5,196 nt of DNA from JAFGTX01 sp942492225. Its GTDB lineage: Bacteria; Bacillota; Clostridia; Peptostreptococcales; Acidaminobacteraceae. Below are positions 1 through 5,196 of this stretch, piece after piece. The stretch's first letter is position 1. Every line of letters starts with the position of its first letter. The stretch lies in NCBI GenBank assembly GCA_942492225.1, contig CALODS010000066.1, positions 1-5,196 on the forward strand. Direction: 5' to 3'. The translations under genes and the position numbers were made by a program. The notes below the pieces were generated by a model, which was not told where the DNA came from, ran no database searches, and worked only from the letters and a program-made list of their open reading frames with translations.

Positions 1-572
1 TTTACAATCATGACAATACTTATTGTGAACACTGAAGAAAACAAAAGTTCAGTTAATTTCACTTTACCGATAAACCAATTGCCCATACCATCTGGTCGAG
101 CGTACTTTGATAGACTTGATATAAGTACAACTGTATATTTTGATATGATTGGCATAAGAAACAATATACGTGCAAGTTCAACTGGTTCAATTTCTGTGAT
201 AAAAGCTATTTTTAAAAGGATTACAAATACCATCGCAAGTGCTCCGTTGCTACCAATCCTTGAATCTTTCATTATTTCAAGTATTCTCTCTTTTGATCTG
301 CCACTAAACAAACCATCCACACTATCACTTAATCCATCCATATGAAGGCCACCAGTTATATACAAGTAACTTAGTACAATGAGTACTGCTAGTGTAAAAT
401 CACCTAGGTAGGGACGCAAAAGAAAATGGATTGCATAAATCAATCCACCAATAAGACTCCCAACTACAGGAAAGTATTTAAAGCCTTTTGTAAAATCATC
501 ATCCGTTACATCTAAAGCGATCGGTAAAGGAATCCTTGTAAGAAACTGAATCATCAATATGAGTTGTTTCAT
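1..572 (-). CDS. cobS: Adenosylcobinamide-GDP ribazoletransferase (cobalamin synthase), N-terminal part
   Basis: CobS is a polytopic inner-membrane enzyme that joins adenosylcobinamide-GDP to alpha-ribazole (or its phosphate) in the last steps of cobalamin assembly. My reading of the minus strand from ATG at 572 gives 190 open codons before the window ends; family members are about 250 residues, so roughly the last quarter is missing. The diagnostic acidic motif GGLHMDGLSDSVDG is at residues 74-87, followed by KDSRIGSNGA at 102-111 and YARPDGMGNW at 157-166. Hydrophobic stretches near 34-52, 60-73, 111-126, 135-152 and 176-190 fit membrane helices. The start is supported by GGAGG at 584-580, 7 bases upstream. 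The gene begins 13 bases after the cobU stop, and the two act in consecutive steps, so they are almost certainly co-transcribed. No defect is seen in the visible part. Confidence 0.96.
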   Translation of the reverse strand, partial: MKQLILMIQFLTRIPLPIALDVTDDDFTKGFKYFPVVGSLIGGLIYAIHFLLRPYLGDFTLAVLIVLSYLYITGGLHMDGLSDSVDGLFSGRSKERILEIMKDSRIGSNGALAMVFVILLKIAFITEIEPVELARILFLMPIISKYTVVLISSLSKYARPDGMGNWFIGKVKLTELLFSSVFTISIVMIV

Positions 573-579
573 TATTTAT

Positions 580-584
580 CCTCC
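580..584 (-). promoter_or_regulatory. Ribosome binding site of cobS
   Basis: A perfect GGAGG core lies directly after the cobU stop codon (TAG, 588-586) and 7 bases before the cobS ATG at 572. It fixes the cobS start and shows that cobS has its own strong initiation signal, unlike cobU. Confidence 0.85.
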
Positions 585-585
585 A

Positions 586-1140
586 CTATTTAATTGCCAT
601 TGGTATACCTGATACTACAAAAAATACCTCGTCTGCTTGTTTTGCCAATTCCTGATTTATACGACCAGCTATGTCTCTAAAAATTCTTGCCAATCTATTT
701 TCAGGGACAATACCTGCACCCACTTCATTTGTAACTAGTACAGCACTTAGTTGATGTTCTTTTAATTCAAGAATCAACTGCTTGATTTCTTCTAAAATTT
801 CTTTCTCAATTCTATCAATTTCATCACGGTTTATCGTGTTCCAATCCATACATTTTTTGAACATCAAATTTGTCACCATTACAGTAATACAATCAAGTAA
901 TACAACGTTACACACCCCACTAATCTCGACAATTTTAGGACTTATTTCTTCATAACATTCAAAAGTTGGCCATGATTGGGGTCGTTGGTTGATATGTTTT
1001 TGAATGCGGTCTTTCATCCCTTCATCAAAAGGTTCTGCAGTTGCAATGTAGCCAATAGACGAATTAATACCTTTAATATATTCTTCTGCAAAAGTGCTCT
1101 TACCACTTCTTGCACCACCTGTCACTAATACAATCTTCAT
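586..1140 (-). CDS. cobU: Bifunctional adenosylcobinamide kinase / adenosylcobinamide-phosphate guanylyltransferase
   Basis: CobU (CobP in some species) phosphorylates adenosylcobinamide and then transfers GMP from GTP to make adenosylcobinamide-GDP, the substrate of CobS encoded next. The 184-residue length is normal. The P-loop GGARSGKS is at residues 8-15. The segment IATAEPFDEGMKDRIQKHIN (32-51) holds His49, which by position in the motif should match the guanylylated histidine of Salmonella CobU. LLDCITV (81-87) is the Walker-B-like DCxT motif, NEVGAGIVPENRLARIFRD (138-156) is the family signature, and the protein ends with the typical GIPMAIK. ATG at 1140 overlaps the upstream gene's TGA as ATGA. 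I see no clear Shine-Dalgarno site before it, only a purine-rich AAGAAGAGAAAG run, so initiation probably depends on coupling to DUF2225 translation. All expected catalytic motifs are present. Confidence 0.97.
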   Translation of the reverse strand: MKIVLVTGGARSGKSTFAEEYIKGINSSIGYIATAEPFDEGMKDRIQKHINQRPQSWPTFECYEEISPKIVEISGVCNVVLLDCITVMVTNLMFKKCMDWNTINRDEIDRIEKEILEEIKQLILELKEHQLSAVLVTNEVGAGIVPENRLARIFRDIAGRINQELAKQADEVFFVVSGIPMAIK

Positions 1141-1838
1141 TCGTTTTTTTCGCTTTCTCTTCTTTTTTTATAAGCGAGACTTGTCTCAGCCCATAGATCT
1201 CTTGCACGCATTTCAATATGACGTTTCTTTTTTACTTCTGGTTCTTTTAGTAAATTATCAAACCACTTAACCGCTATTTGATAATCCTCTAATCGCCTAC
1301 TTAACTCACCAACGATAAGCATTGTCAACAATTCATGTTCTTTATCTTCAGTTAAATTTTCAGTTTCATAAGACTCTACAAAATAATCTCTTGCATACTT
1401 TAAAAAAGCTATTTCTTTTTCATTGTTTTCATAACGATATAACCATGCAATTCTCAAAAATACTTTTGCGAGTGTACTCTTTTTATATTGAAGGGCATTA
1501 TAAGTTATAAGCGCTAATTTATAAGTATCAATTGCTTTTTCCCAATCGCGTTCATCCTTGTAACTTTGACCTTTCCAATTTGCAGTAACTTTCCTTCTGA
1601 AATCATCTTTATATCTATTGCTGAGTCTCCTGACGCCTTCAAACTCACTTTCAAAAGAAGAAAATCCACAACTAGGACAAACAAAAATACTGTAATACAT
1701 TGGGTTTACACCTTTATAATAAGCGCAATAATCATCGTCTCTTCGTTCTACTGAAATTGCAGAACGTTTTACTTTTTTGCTCTCAAAAGTAGCATCGCAT
1801 ATTGGGCATACGACACTTCTATCAAACAACGCTGTCAT
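1137..1838 (-). CDS. DUF2225 family protein: zinc ribbon plus TPR-like helices
   Basis: I recognise this as a DUF2225 protein of unknown function. From the chosen ATG it has 233 residues. The N-terminus carries CPIC (residues 11-14) and CPSCG (54-58), two cysteine pairs that look like a zinc ribbon. Between them are the family-typical KKVKRSAISVERRDDDYC and YYKGVNPMYYSIFVC segments. The C-terminal half is charged and helical, with pairs such as AIDTYKLALITYNAL and AVKWFDNLLKEP that resemble tetratricopeptide repeats, suggesting a protein-binding scaffold. No signal peptide or membrane segment is visible, so it should be cytoplasmic. A longer GTG start at 1850 is possible, but that GTG overlaps the GGAGG site (1848-1844), so ATG at 1838 (5-base spacing) or 1841 is more likely. 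It is coupled at both ends: TAATG to the FtsA-like reading frame and ATGA to cobU. Function remains unknown; a link to the FtsA-like ATPase is inferred from position only. Confidence 0.9.
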   Translation of the reverse strand: MTALFDRSVVCPICDATFESKKVKRSAISVERRDDDYCAYYKGVNPMYYSIFVCPSCGFSSFESEFEGVRRLSNRYKDDFRRKVTANWKGQSYKDERDWEKAIDTYKLALITYNALQYKKSTLAKVFLRIAWLYRYENNEKEIAFLKYARDYFVESYETENLTEDKEHELLTMLIVGELSRRLEDYQIAVKWFDNLLKEPEVKKKRHIEMRARDLWAETSLAYKKRRESEKNE

Positions 1839-1850
1839 CATTACCTCCAC
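1836..1850 (-). promoter_or_regulatory. Ribosome binding site and TAATG stop/start overlap deciding the DUF2225 start
   Basis: The minus strand reads GTGGAGGTAATGATG. GGAGG is at 1848-1844. The shifted FtsA-like tail stops at TAA (1843-1841), which shares its last A with an ATG at 1841; a second ATG follows at 1838. The second ATG has the better spacing (5 bases). The GTG at 1850 overlaps the ribosome site and is a poor start. The arrangement is classic translational coupling and only makes sense if ribosomes reach this TAA, which supports translation of the shifted tail. Confidence 0.8.
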
Positions 1851-1984
1851 GAAATTTCTATATCGTCTCCATTTTTTAATGTTTCAGTATAAGATGCACG
1901 TTCTCCGTTTAAGGTAAGATTAATGATGCCCTTTGCTACTGATAAATCAAAATCAATATATTCGAATATATCAACAAATACCAT
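1841..1984 (-). CDS. Out-of-frame C-terminal tail of the FtsA-like protein (47 codons from an internal ATG)
   Basis: The 120 bases between the FtsA-like stop (1971) and the DUF2225 start are not empty. In the frame displaced by one base, the minus strand encodes MVFVDIFEYIDFDLSVAKG (19 residues), then IINLTLNGERASYTETL and KNGDDIEISWR, ending at TAA 1843-1841. The LNG...KNGD segment matches three repeats in the in-frame FtsA-like protein with identical 15-residue spacing. This is therefore most likely the true end of that protein, separated by a one-base shift. The displaced frame is closed upstream by TAA at 2005-2003, so the shift lies between about 2005 and 1971. The ATG at 1984 has no good Shine-Dalgarno site, so independent translation as a 47-residue peptide is the less likely reading. 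Confidence 0.78.
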   Translation of the reverse strand: MVFVDIFEYIDFDLSVAKGIINLTLNGERASYTETLKNGDDIEISWR

Positions 1985-2555
1985 ATTCTTTTTTGCATTT
2001 TTTTACCGGTACGTATTTACCATTCACTGTAAATTCGTAGTCACATAGCTGCTCACTTTCAGTCGCAACCTTTGATGTCTTTGCAACTTCTCTTGAAAAT
2101 GTAAAAGTGTCATCATTTAGTGCTTCTGCCATTTCTGCAATTGATGACTCCGTTGAATCTTCTAATGAACAAATAACCGGAATACCAACATATTCTTTGC
2201 TAATGATATCACCATTTTTTATATTATACTCTGGCGACACCGTCTTACCATTTACAGTCCAAGCACATGCTTCTACTTTTTCGCCTAGTAATTCAGAAAA
2301 AGCTCGGATTGTTTTTGTTTCCTCAAACTCAATTATATCATTGTTTTTTAATACAACATCAGCGCTAACACTTTGTTGATTGACGAGAACACCTCTTACA
2401 AGATCAAACGCCTTATTCTTATAATACGCTTTCTGCGGTAATTTTATGACATCGTATAATTTAACTTCTTTTGTTGATCCGGGTATTGCCGATTCGACAT
2501 GTACGACATCTTTATTTTTAATTTTCGTATCTAAACTACTTGAAACACCATTCAC
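1853..2555 (-). repeat. Four protein-level VNG-x(9)-hydrophobic-KN(x)D repeats in the FtsA-like C-terminus
   Basis: Four units align without gaps: VNGVSSSLDTKIKNKDVV (from 2555), VNQQSVSADVVLKNNDII (from 2384), VNGKTVSPEYNIKNGDII (from 2255) and LNGERASYTETLKNGDDI (from 1912, in the shifted frame). In each, the Asn of the first motif and the Asp of the second are 15 residues apart counting both. Further VNG-like hairpins (VNDKPIRLF at 401, VNGHEKQFY at 442, VNGKYVPV at 637 of the protein) lie between them. The pattern of a beta hairpin followed by a GD(x)I turn recalls small beta-grasp (ThiS/ubiquitin-like) domains, but that fold is my inference. The DNA copies are diverged, so this is an old duplication. 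Confidence 0.65.
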
Positions 2556-3935
2556 ATATATTTTAGCCGATTCACCATATTCACCATAAAATTGTTTTTC
2601 ATGACCATTAACAGAAATACTCAATGATTCCCCACGGCTAGCAATTAGATTTCTTGCGTTGTATCCAACTAAAATCAAAGCATCAGAAACATTTAGTTCT
2701 CTCGAGTTAAACAATCTAATCGGTTTGTCATTTACAACAAGTTGCAAGAAATCTTTTTCTTTTTCTTCAAATGCTGTGAAACCAATACCTACTGGTGTAA
2801 TGTATTCTGGACCAGCCAATGCACCTGAAATGAACTTTACATTTTCTAGCATTTCAGCGCCCTTGATAACAGTTCTTTCTTTTTGGAGTGATAGGTTTTC
2901 TGACAATGCTTCTGTGAATCCAGGTACTTGACAGCCACCACCTATACAAAATACAGCGCTTGGCGGTTTTTCGTTTACGTCTAGAATAACTTTTGCTACT
3001 TCACTTGCAATCTCTTGAATCGTTGGATAAAGCATTGTAGAAATTTCAACAGATTCTTTCGTTGTCGTCATACCTAATATATCCGTATAATGGACCTGTT
3101 CATTTGTATTTAAACTGGTTTTAAGTTTTTCAGCTTCATTAAAATCTAATAAATATTCCTTAGAAAGTTTTTCCGTAATTGCATCTCCGGCTTTGGCTAC
3201 CATGCCATAAGCAACAATAGTACCATCTCTAGTAATAGCAATATCAGAAGTACCAGCGCCAACATCTACCAACACGAGGTTTAATAATCTTAAATTTTTA
3301 GGGATTGTCACATTAATCGCCGCTATTGGCTCTAACGTAAGATTTTGAACTTCTAATCCAGCTTTATGCATCACTGTATATAAACTGTCAACAACAATAT
3401 GTGGTAAGAAGGTCGCAATTAACTCTACCTCAAGTGATGTTCCTTTGTGTCCTCGAGGATTTATAATTAAAGCATTATCTAGATAGTAATTGATAATTGA
3501 ATAGCCCACACAATAATATTTGGTTGAAACTTTGTCGACTGATATTAGTAACTCTTGTGCTTTCTGAATTGCTTCCATCTCTAGAGTGTCAGTTTCTTCT
3601 TTCGAAATTTCTTTTGTCACATCAACATCCGTTTGAATACGAACCTTTTCTGTTTTTAACGCTCTACCCGCAGCAGCGATTGCTACTTTTGATAATTTAA
3701 ATCCACAACGTTCTTCTAAGGCAGTTACGATTTTTTTTACAACTTTTACGACCATGTCTATATCGTGAATTTGCCCGTCAAACATCGCACGTTCTGGATG
3801 TTCAATTATTTCGTGGTCTAAAACATCATAGCGTTCATCTATTTTTCGACCGATTGTTCCAACAACATTACGTGTACCAATATCCAAAGAAAAAATCATA
3901 TCCTCTGGTAAGTGCATTACAGATGGATTACTCAT
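1971..3935 (-). CDS. Long FtsA-like actin-fold ATPase with C-terminal repeats; 3' end frameshifted
   Basis: This belongs to the FtsA/PilM branch of actin-like ATPases, but it is much longer than cell-division FtsA (about 420 residues). Actin-fold motifs are in order: phosphate-1 FSLDIGTRNVVGTIG (15-29), an SHS2-like insert (about 82-180) with VAIAAAGRALKT, phosphate-2 LVDVGAGTSDIAI (222-234) and CIGGGCQVPGF (330-340). An ATP-dependent scaffold near the membrane is an inference; the actual role is not known to me. From about 395 the protein becomes beta-rich, with VNG...KN(x)D units at 461-480, 518-537 and 561-580. The frame as given ends in the odd tail KKCKKEYGIC at 654. The true C-terminus probably lies in the next frame, giving 697 residues to 1841. 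ATG at 3935 follows AAGGGTGAT (3948-3940), with AAGGG ending 8 bases upstream. It heads the run leading to DUF2225, cobU and cobS. I leave the symbol blank because it is not the dcw-cluster ftsA. Confidence 0.9.
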   Translation of the reverse strand: MSNPSVMHLPEDMIFSLDIGTRNVVGTIGRKIDERYDVLDHEIIEHPERAMFDGQIHDIDMVVKVVKKIVTALEERCGFKLSKVAIAAAGRALKTEKVRIQTDVDVTKEISKEETDTLEMEAIQKAQELLISVDKVSTKYYCVGYSIINYYLDNALIINPRGHKGTSLEVELIATFLPHIVVDSLYTVMHKAGLEVQNLTLEPIAAINVTIPKNLRLLNLVLVDVGAGTSDIAITRDGTIVAYGMVAKAGDAITEKLSKEYLLDFNEAEKLKTSLNTNEQVHYTDILGMTTTKESVEISTMLYPTIQEIASEVAKVILDVNEKPPSAVFCIGGGCQVPGFTEALSENLSLQKERTVIKGAEMLENVKFISGALAGPEYITPVGIGFTAFEEKEKDFLQLVVNDKPIRLFNSRELNVSDALILVGYNARNLIASRGESLSISVNGHEKQFYGEYGESAKIYVNGVSSSLDTKIKNKDVVHVESAIPGSTKEVKLYDVIKLPQKAYYKNKAFDLVRGVLVNQQSVSADVVLKNNDIIEFEETKTIRAFSELLGEKVEACAWTVNGKTVSPEYNIKNGDIISKEYVGIPVICSLEDSTESSIAEMAEALNDDTFTFSREVAKTSKVATESEQLCDYEFTVNGKYVPVKKCKKEYGIC

Positions 3936-4016
3936 TTACATCACCCTTCTAAAACATTCCATATTGTTTTTACCTCTATTTATTCTATCAAAATACAACA
4001 AAAAAATCATGTGTTT
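3936..4016. other. Intergenic gap between nth and the FtsA-like gene
   Basis: This 81-bp AT-rich gap is the only intergenic space of any size in the window. It contains the candidate promoter, the AAGGGTGAT ribosome site of the FtsA-like gene, and a 7-T run on the coding strand shortly after the nth stop with no convincing stem before it. No RNA gene or riboswitch fits in this length. Confidence 0.7.
3982..3990 (-). promoter_or_regulatory. Candidate extended -10 promoter for the FtsA-like operon
   Basis: The minus strand reads TGATAGAAT, a TGn extension followed by a -10 hexamer with one mismatch to TATAAT. It lies in the 81-bp gap between nth and the FtsA-like start, placing the transcript start near 3975 and leaving a leader of about 40 bases. 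The region around a 17-base-upstream -35 is T-rich but has no good TTGACA match, as is common for extended -10 promoters. No strong hairpin terminator for nth is visible, so read-through from nth is also possible. Confidence 0.45.
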
Positions 4017-4670
4017 CTATAGATTCTTTCCACCATTTAAATTGTATAAACAAAGATTTTTTATTGTACATGCTTCACAATTTGGTTTTCGGGCATTGCA
4101 ACACCGTCTACCATGAAATATGATGACATGATGCATCTTAGTCCACTGATTTTTGGGAATCACTTTCATCAATGCATCTTCAGTTTTTTCAACTGTTTTT
4201 TCATTCACCAGCCCAATTCGATTAGAAACTCTAAACACATGAGTATCTACCGCTATAGCAGGAATTCCAAAGGCATTACTAGCAACAACATTAGCCGTTT
4301 TTTTTCCGACGCCAGGTAATGTTGTCATTATTTCTATATCCGGAGGCACTTGTCCATTAAATTCTTCTACTAATCGCTCACATGTCTTGATAATATTTTT
4401 TGACTTACTTTTGTATAAACCGCAAGTTTTTATGCGCCGACTCACTTCTTCTTCGCCAAGATTCAAATAGTCCTTTGGTTCCTTCAGCGTTTTAAACAAT
4501 TCTGCAGTTACAATATTGACACGCACATCTGTGCACTGGGCCGATAAAATTGTAGCTATTAGCAATTCAAAGGGGCTTGTATAATTTAATTCCGCTTTTG
4601 CATCTGGATATTCACGATCCAAAAGTTCTAGAACTTCTGACTTTTCTTTTTTCGTTAACCTTTTTCTCAT
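4017..4670 (-). CDS. nth: Endonuclease III (DNA glycosylase/AP lyase)
   Basis: Nth removes oxidised pyrimidines from DNA and cleaves the resulting abasic site in base excision repair. The 217-residue length is normal. LSAQCTD (42-48) is the Gram-positive form of the N-terminal motif. The helix-hairpin-helix LPGVGKKTA (118-126) holds Lys124, equivalent to the catalytic Lys120 of E. coli, and VDTHVFRV (141-148) holds Asp142, equivalent to Asp138. The C-terminal iron-sulphur site has the canonical spacing C-x6-C-x2-C-x5-C at Cys191, 198, 201 and 207. All key residues are intact. The ATG at 4670 overlaps the upstream peptidase stop as ATGA, with AGGTG at 4682-4678 spaced 7 bases, so nth is coupled to the peptidase gene. 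MutY is unlikely because the length is short and there is no C-terminal MutT-like domain. Confidence 0.97.
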   Translation of the reverse strand: MRKRLTKKEKSEVLELLDREYPDAKAELNYTSPFELLIATILSAQCTDVRVNIVTAELFKTLKEPKDYLNLGEEEVSRRIKTCGLYKSKSKNIIKTCERLVEEFNGQVPPDIEIMTTLPGVGKKTANVVASNAFGIPAIAVDTHVFRVSNRIGLVNEKTVEKTEDALMKVIPKNQWTKMHHVIIFHGRRCCNARKPNCEACTIKNLCLYNLNGGKNL

Positions 4671-5196
4671 AAAGAAACACCTAATGTGTTCGCCATCTCA
4701 TCTACTAATTCAGCAAAAACTGACAGTGCATCTTTGACCGGCTTTACAGTTGTCATATCTACTCCTGCAAGTTTTAATACGTTAATTGGATAATTAGATG
4801 AACCGCTTTTTAAGAAGTTTTTGTAAGCTTCAACAGCGCCTGAACCTTCCTTAAGCATCTTGTTCGACAAAGCGATTGCTGCTGAAAAACCCGTCGCATA
4901 TTGGAAAACATAAAAATCGTAATAGAAATGAGGAATCCTTGCCCATTCCAACTTGATCTGTTCATCTTGTATTACTTCCTCACCATAATATAGTGTATTC
5001 AGTTCACCATAAACTTTGCTTAACTCTTCAGCCGTCAAAGCGCCACCTTCTTCGACAATTTTATGAATCGCTCTTTCAAATTCTGCAAACATCGTTTGTC
5101 TAAAAATCGTTCCTCTAAATTGTTCTAGATAATGATTTAAAATATATAATTTTTCTTGCTTATCTTTTACCGTTTTCAATAAATAGTCATTTAATA
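4667..5196 (-). CDS. pepF: Oligoendopeptidase F (M3 family zinc metallopeptidase), C-terminal part
   Basis: PepF-type M3 peptidases are cytoplasmic zinc enzymes that cut short peptides. The window holds the last 175 residues and the gene continues off the right edge; family members are near 600 residues, so the HExxH zinc site lies outside. In frame from 5194 the protein reads LNDYLLKTVKDKQEKLYILN, then EQFRGTIFRQTMFAEFE, the helix that follows the zinc-binding region in this family. PHFYYDFYVFQYATG (88-102 of the fragment) is the conserved His/Tyr-rich segment near the active site. The end, SSNYPINVLKLAGVDMTT and a terminal helix, is also typical. A TTG at 5179 could be taken for a start, but conserved sequence continues upstream of it, so it is internal. 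The stop TGA (4669-4667) overlaps the nth start. Confidence 0.93.
   Translation of the reverse strand, partial: LNDYLLKTVKDKQEKLYILNHYLEQFRGTIFRQTMFAEFERAIHKIVEEGGALTAEELSKVYGELNTLYYGEEVIQDEQIKLEWARIPHFYYDFYVFQYATGFSAAIALSNKMLKEGSGAVEAYKNFLKSGSSNYPINVLKLAGVDMTTVKPVKDALSVFAELVDEMANTLGVSL

Noticed and set aside
10..345. Plus-strand open frame of 111 codons at the left edge
   Set aside because: It is antisense to cobS, whose minus-strand frame carries unmistakable family motifs; the plus-strand protein shows no recognisable domain and no ribosome site.
1851..1970. Treating the 120 bases between the FtsA-like stop and the DUF2225 gene as non-coding or regulatory
   Set aside because: The stretch is open in one frame and carries the fourth protein repeat, so it is coding tail, not a spacer.
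1989..2004. Classical -1 programmed ribosomal frameshift at the A runs
   Set aside because: The tail is reached by skipping one base (+1) or moving back two, not by a simple -1 slip, and I see no obvious stimulatory hairpin or stop-codon context; an indel or transcript slippage that drops one A fits better.
3936..3962. Mini-ORF MECFRRVM ending directly before the FtsA-like ATG, with AGAGG at 3977-3973
   Set aside because: The spacing to AGAGG is 10 bases, and the candidate promoter would start transcription at about 3975, inside that AGAGG. Eight codons by themselves are not significant, so a leader peptide is not supported.
3995..4016. Possible rho-independent terminator after nth (T7 run on the coding strand)
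   Set aside because: The bases before the T run (AAACACATGA) form no GC-rich stem, so a terminator cannot be supported.
1322..4319. Several plus-strand open frames of 62-90 codons inside the minus-strand genes
   Set aside because: All lie opposite well-supported coding sequence (DUF2225, FtsA-like, nth), have low-complexity or biased composition, and lack convincing ribosome sites.

Overview
The window is a compact, AT-rich stretch with every supported gene on the minus strand. It reads most naturally as a chromosomal segment from a low-G+C Gram-positive bacterium (Bacillota). The reasons are strong GGAGG-type ribosome sites, an oligoendopeptidase F, an Nth with the LSAQCTD form of the N-terminal motif, a long FtsA-like actin-fold protein and a DUF2225 protein. 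I cannot place it as Bacillales or a clostridial lineage from sequence alone. There is no mobile element, CRISPR array, rRNA or tRNA.

In transcription order (right to left) the layout is: the C-terminal 175 residues of an M3-family oligoendopeptidase F (running off the right edge); nth, endonuclease III, joined to it by an ATGA overlap; an 81-bp intergenic gap with a candidate extended -10 promoter; a long FtsA-like ATPase; a DUF2225 zinc-ribbon/TPR-like protein; cobU; and cobS (running off the left edge). From the gap leftwards, the four genes are packed with stop/start overlaps or very short spacers, so they look like one transcription unit. CobU and CobS act in nucleotide-loop assembly of adenosylcobalamin: CobU makes adenosylcobinamide-GDP and CobS joins it to the lower-ligand riboside.

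The most notable observation is at the 3' end of the FtsA-like gene. The 654-codon frame stops at 1971, but the next 120 bases, apparently non-coding, hold an open frame shifted by one base. That frame encodes a fourth copy of a repeat seen three times in the in-frame protein, with identical spacing, and ends in a TAATG overlap with the start of the DUF2225 gene. The intact protein would be 697 residues. The shift must occur between about 2005 and 1971, a stretch holding a 7-A and a 6-A run on the coding strand. It may be a sequencing indel, a real mutation, or slippage that makes two C-terminal forms.

The only gap between genes is the 81 bp between nth and the FtsA-like gene. All plus-strand open frames look like antisense shadows. 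Apart from the frameshift and the little-studied FtsA-like/DUF2225 pair, the region is ordinary housekeeping DNA, and I see no clear sign of an undescribed defence or mobile system.
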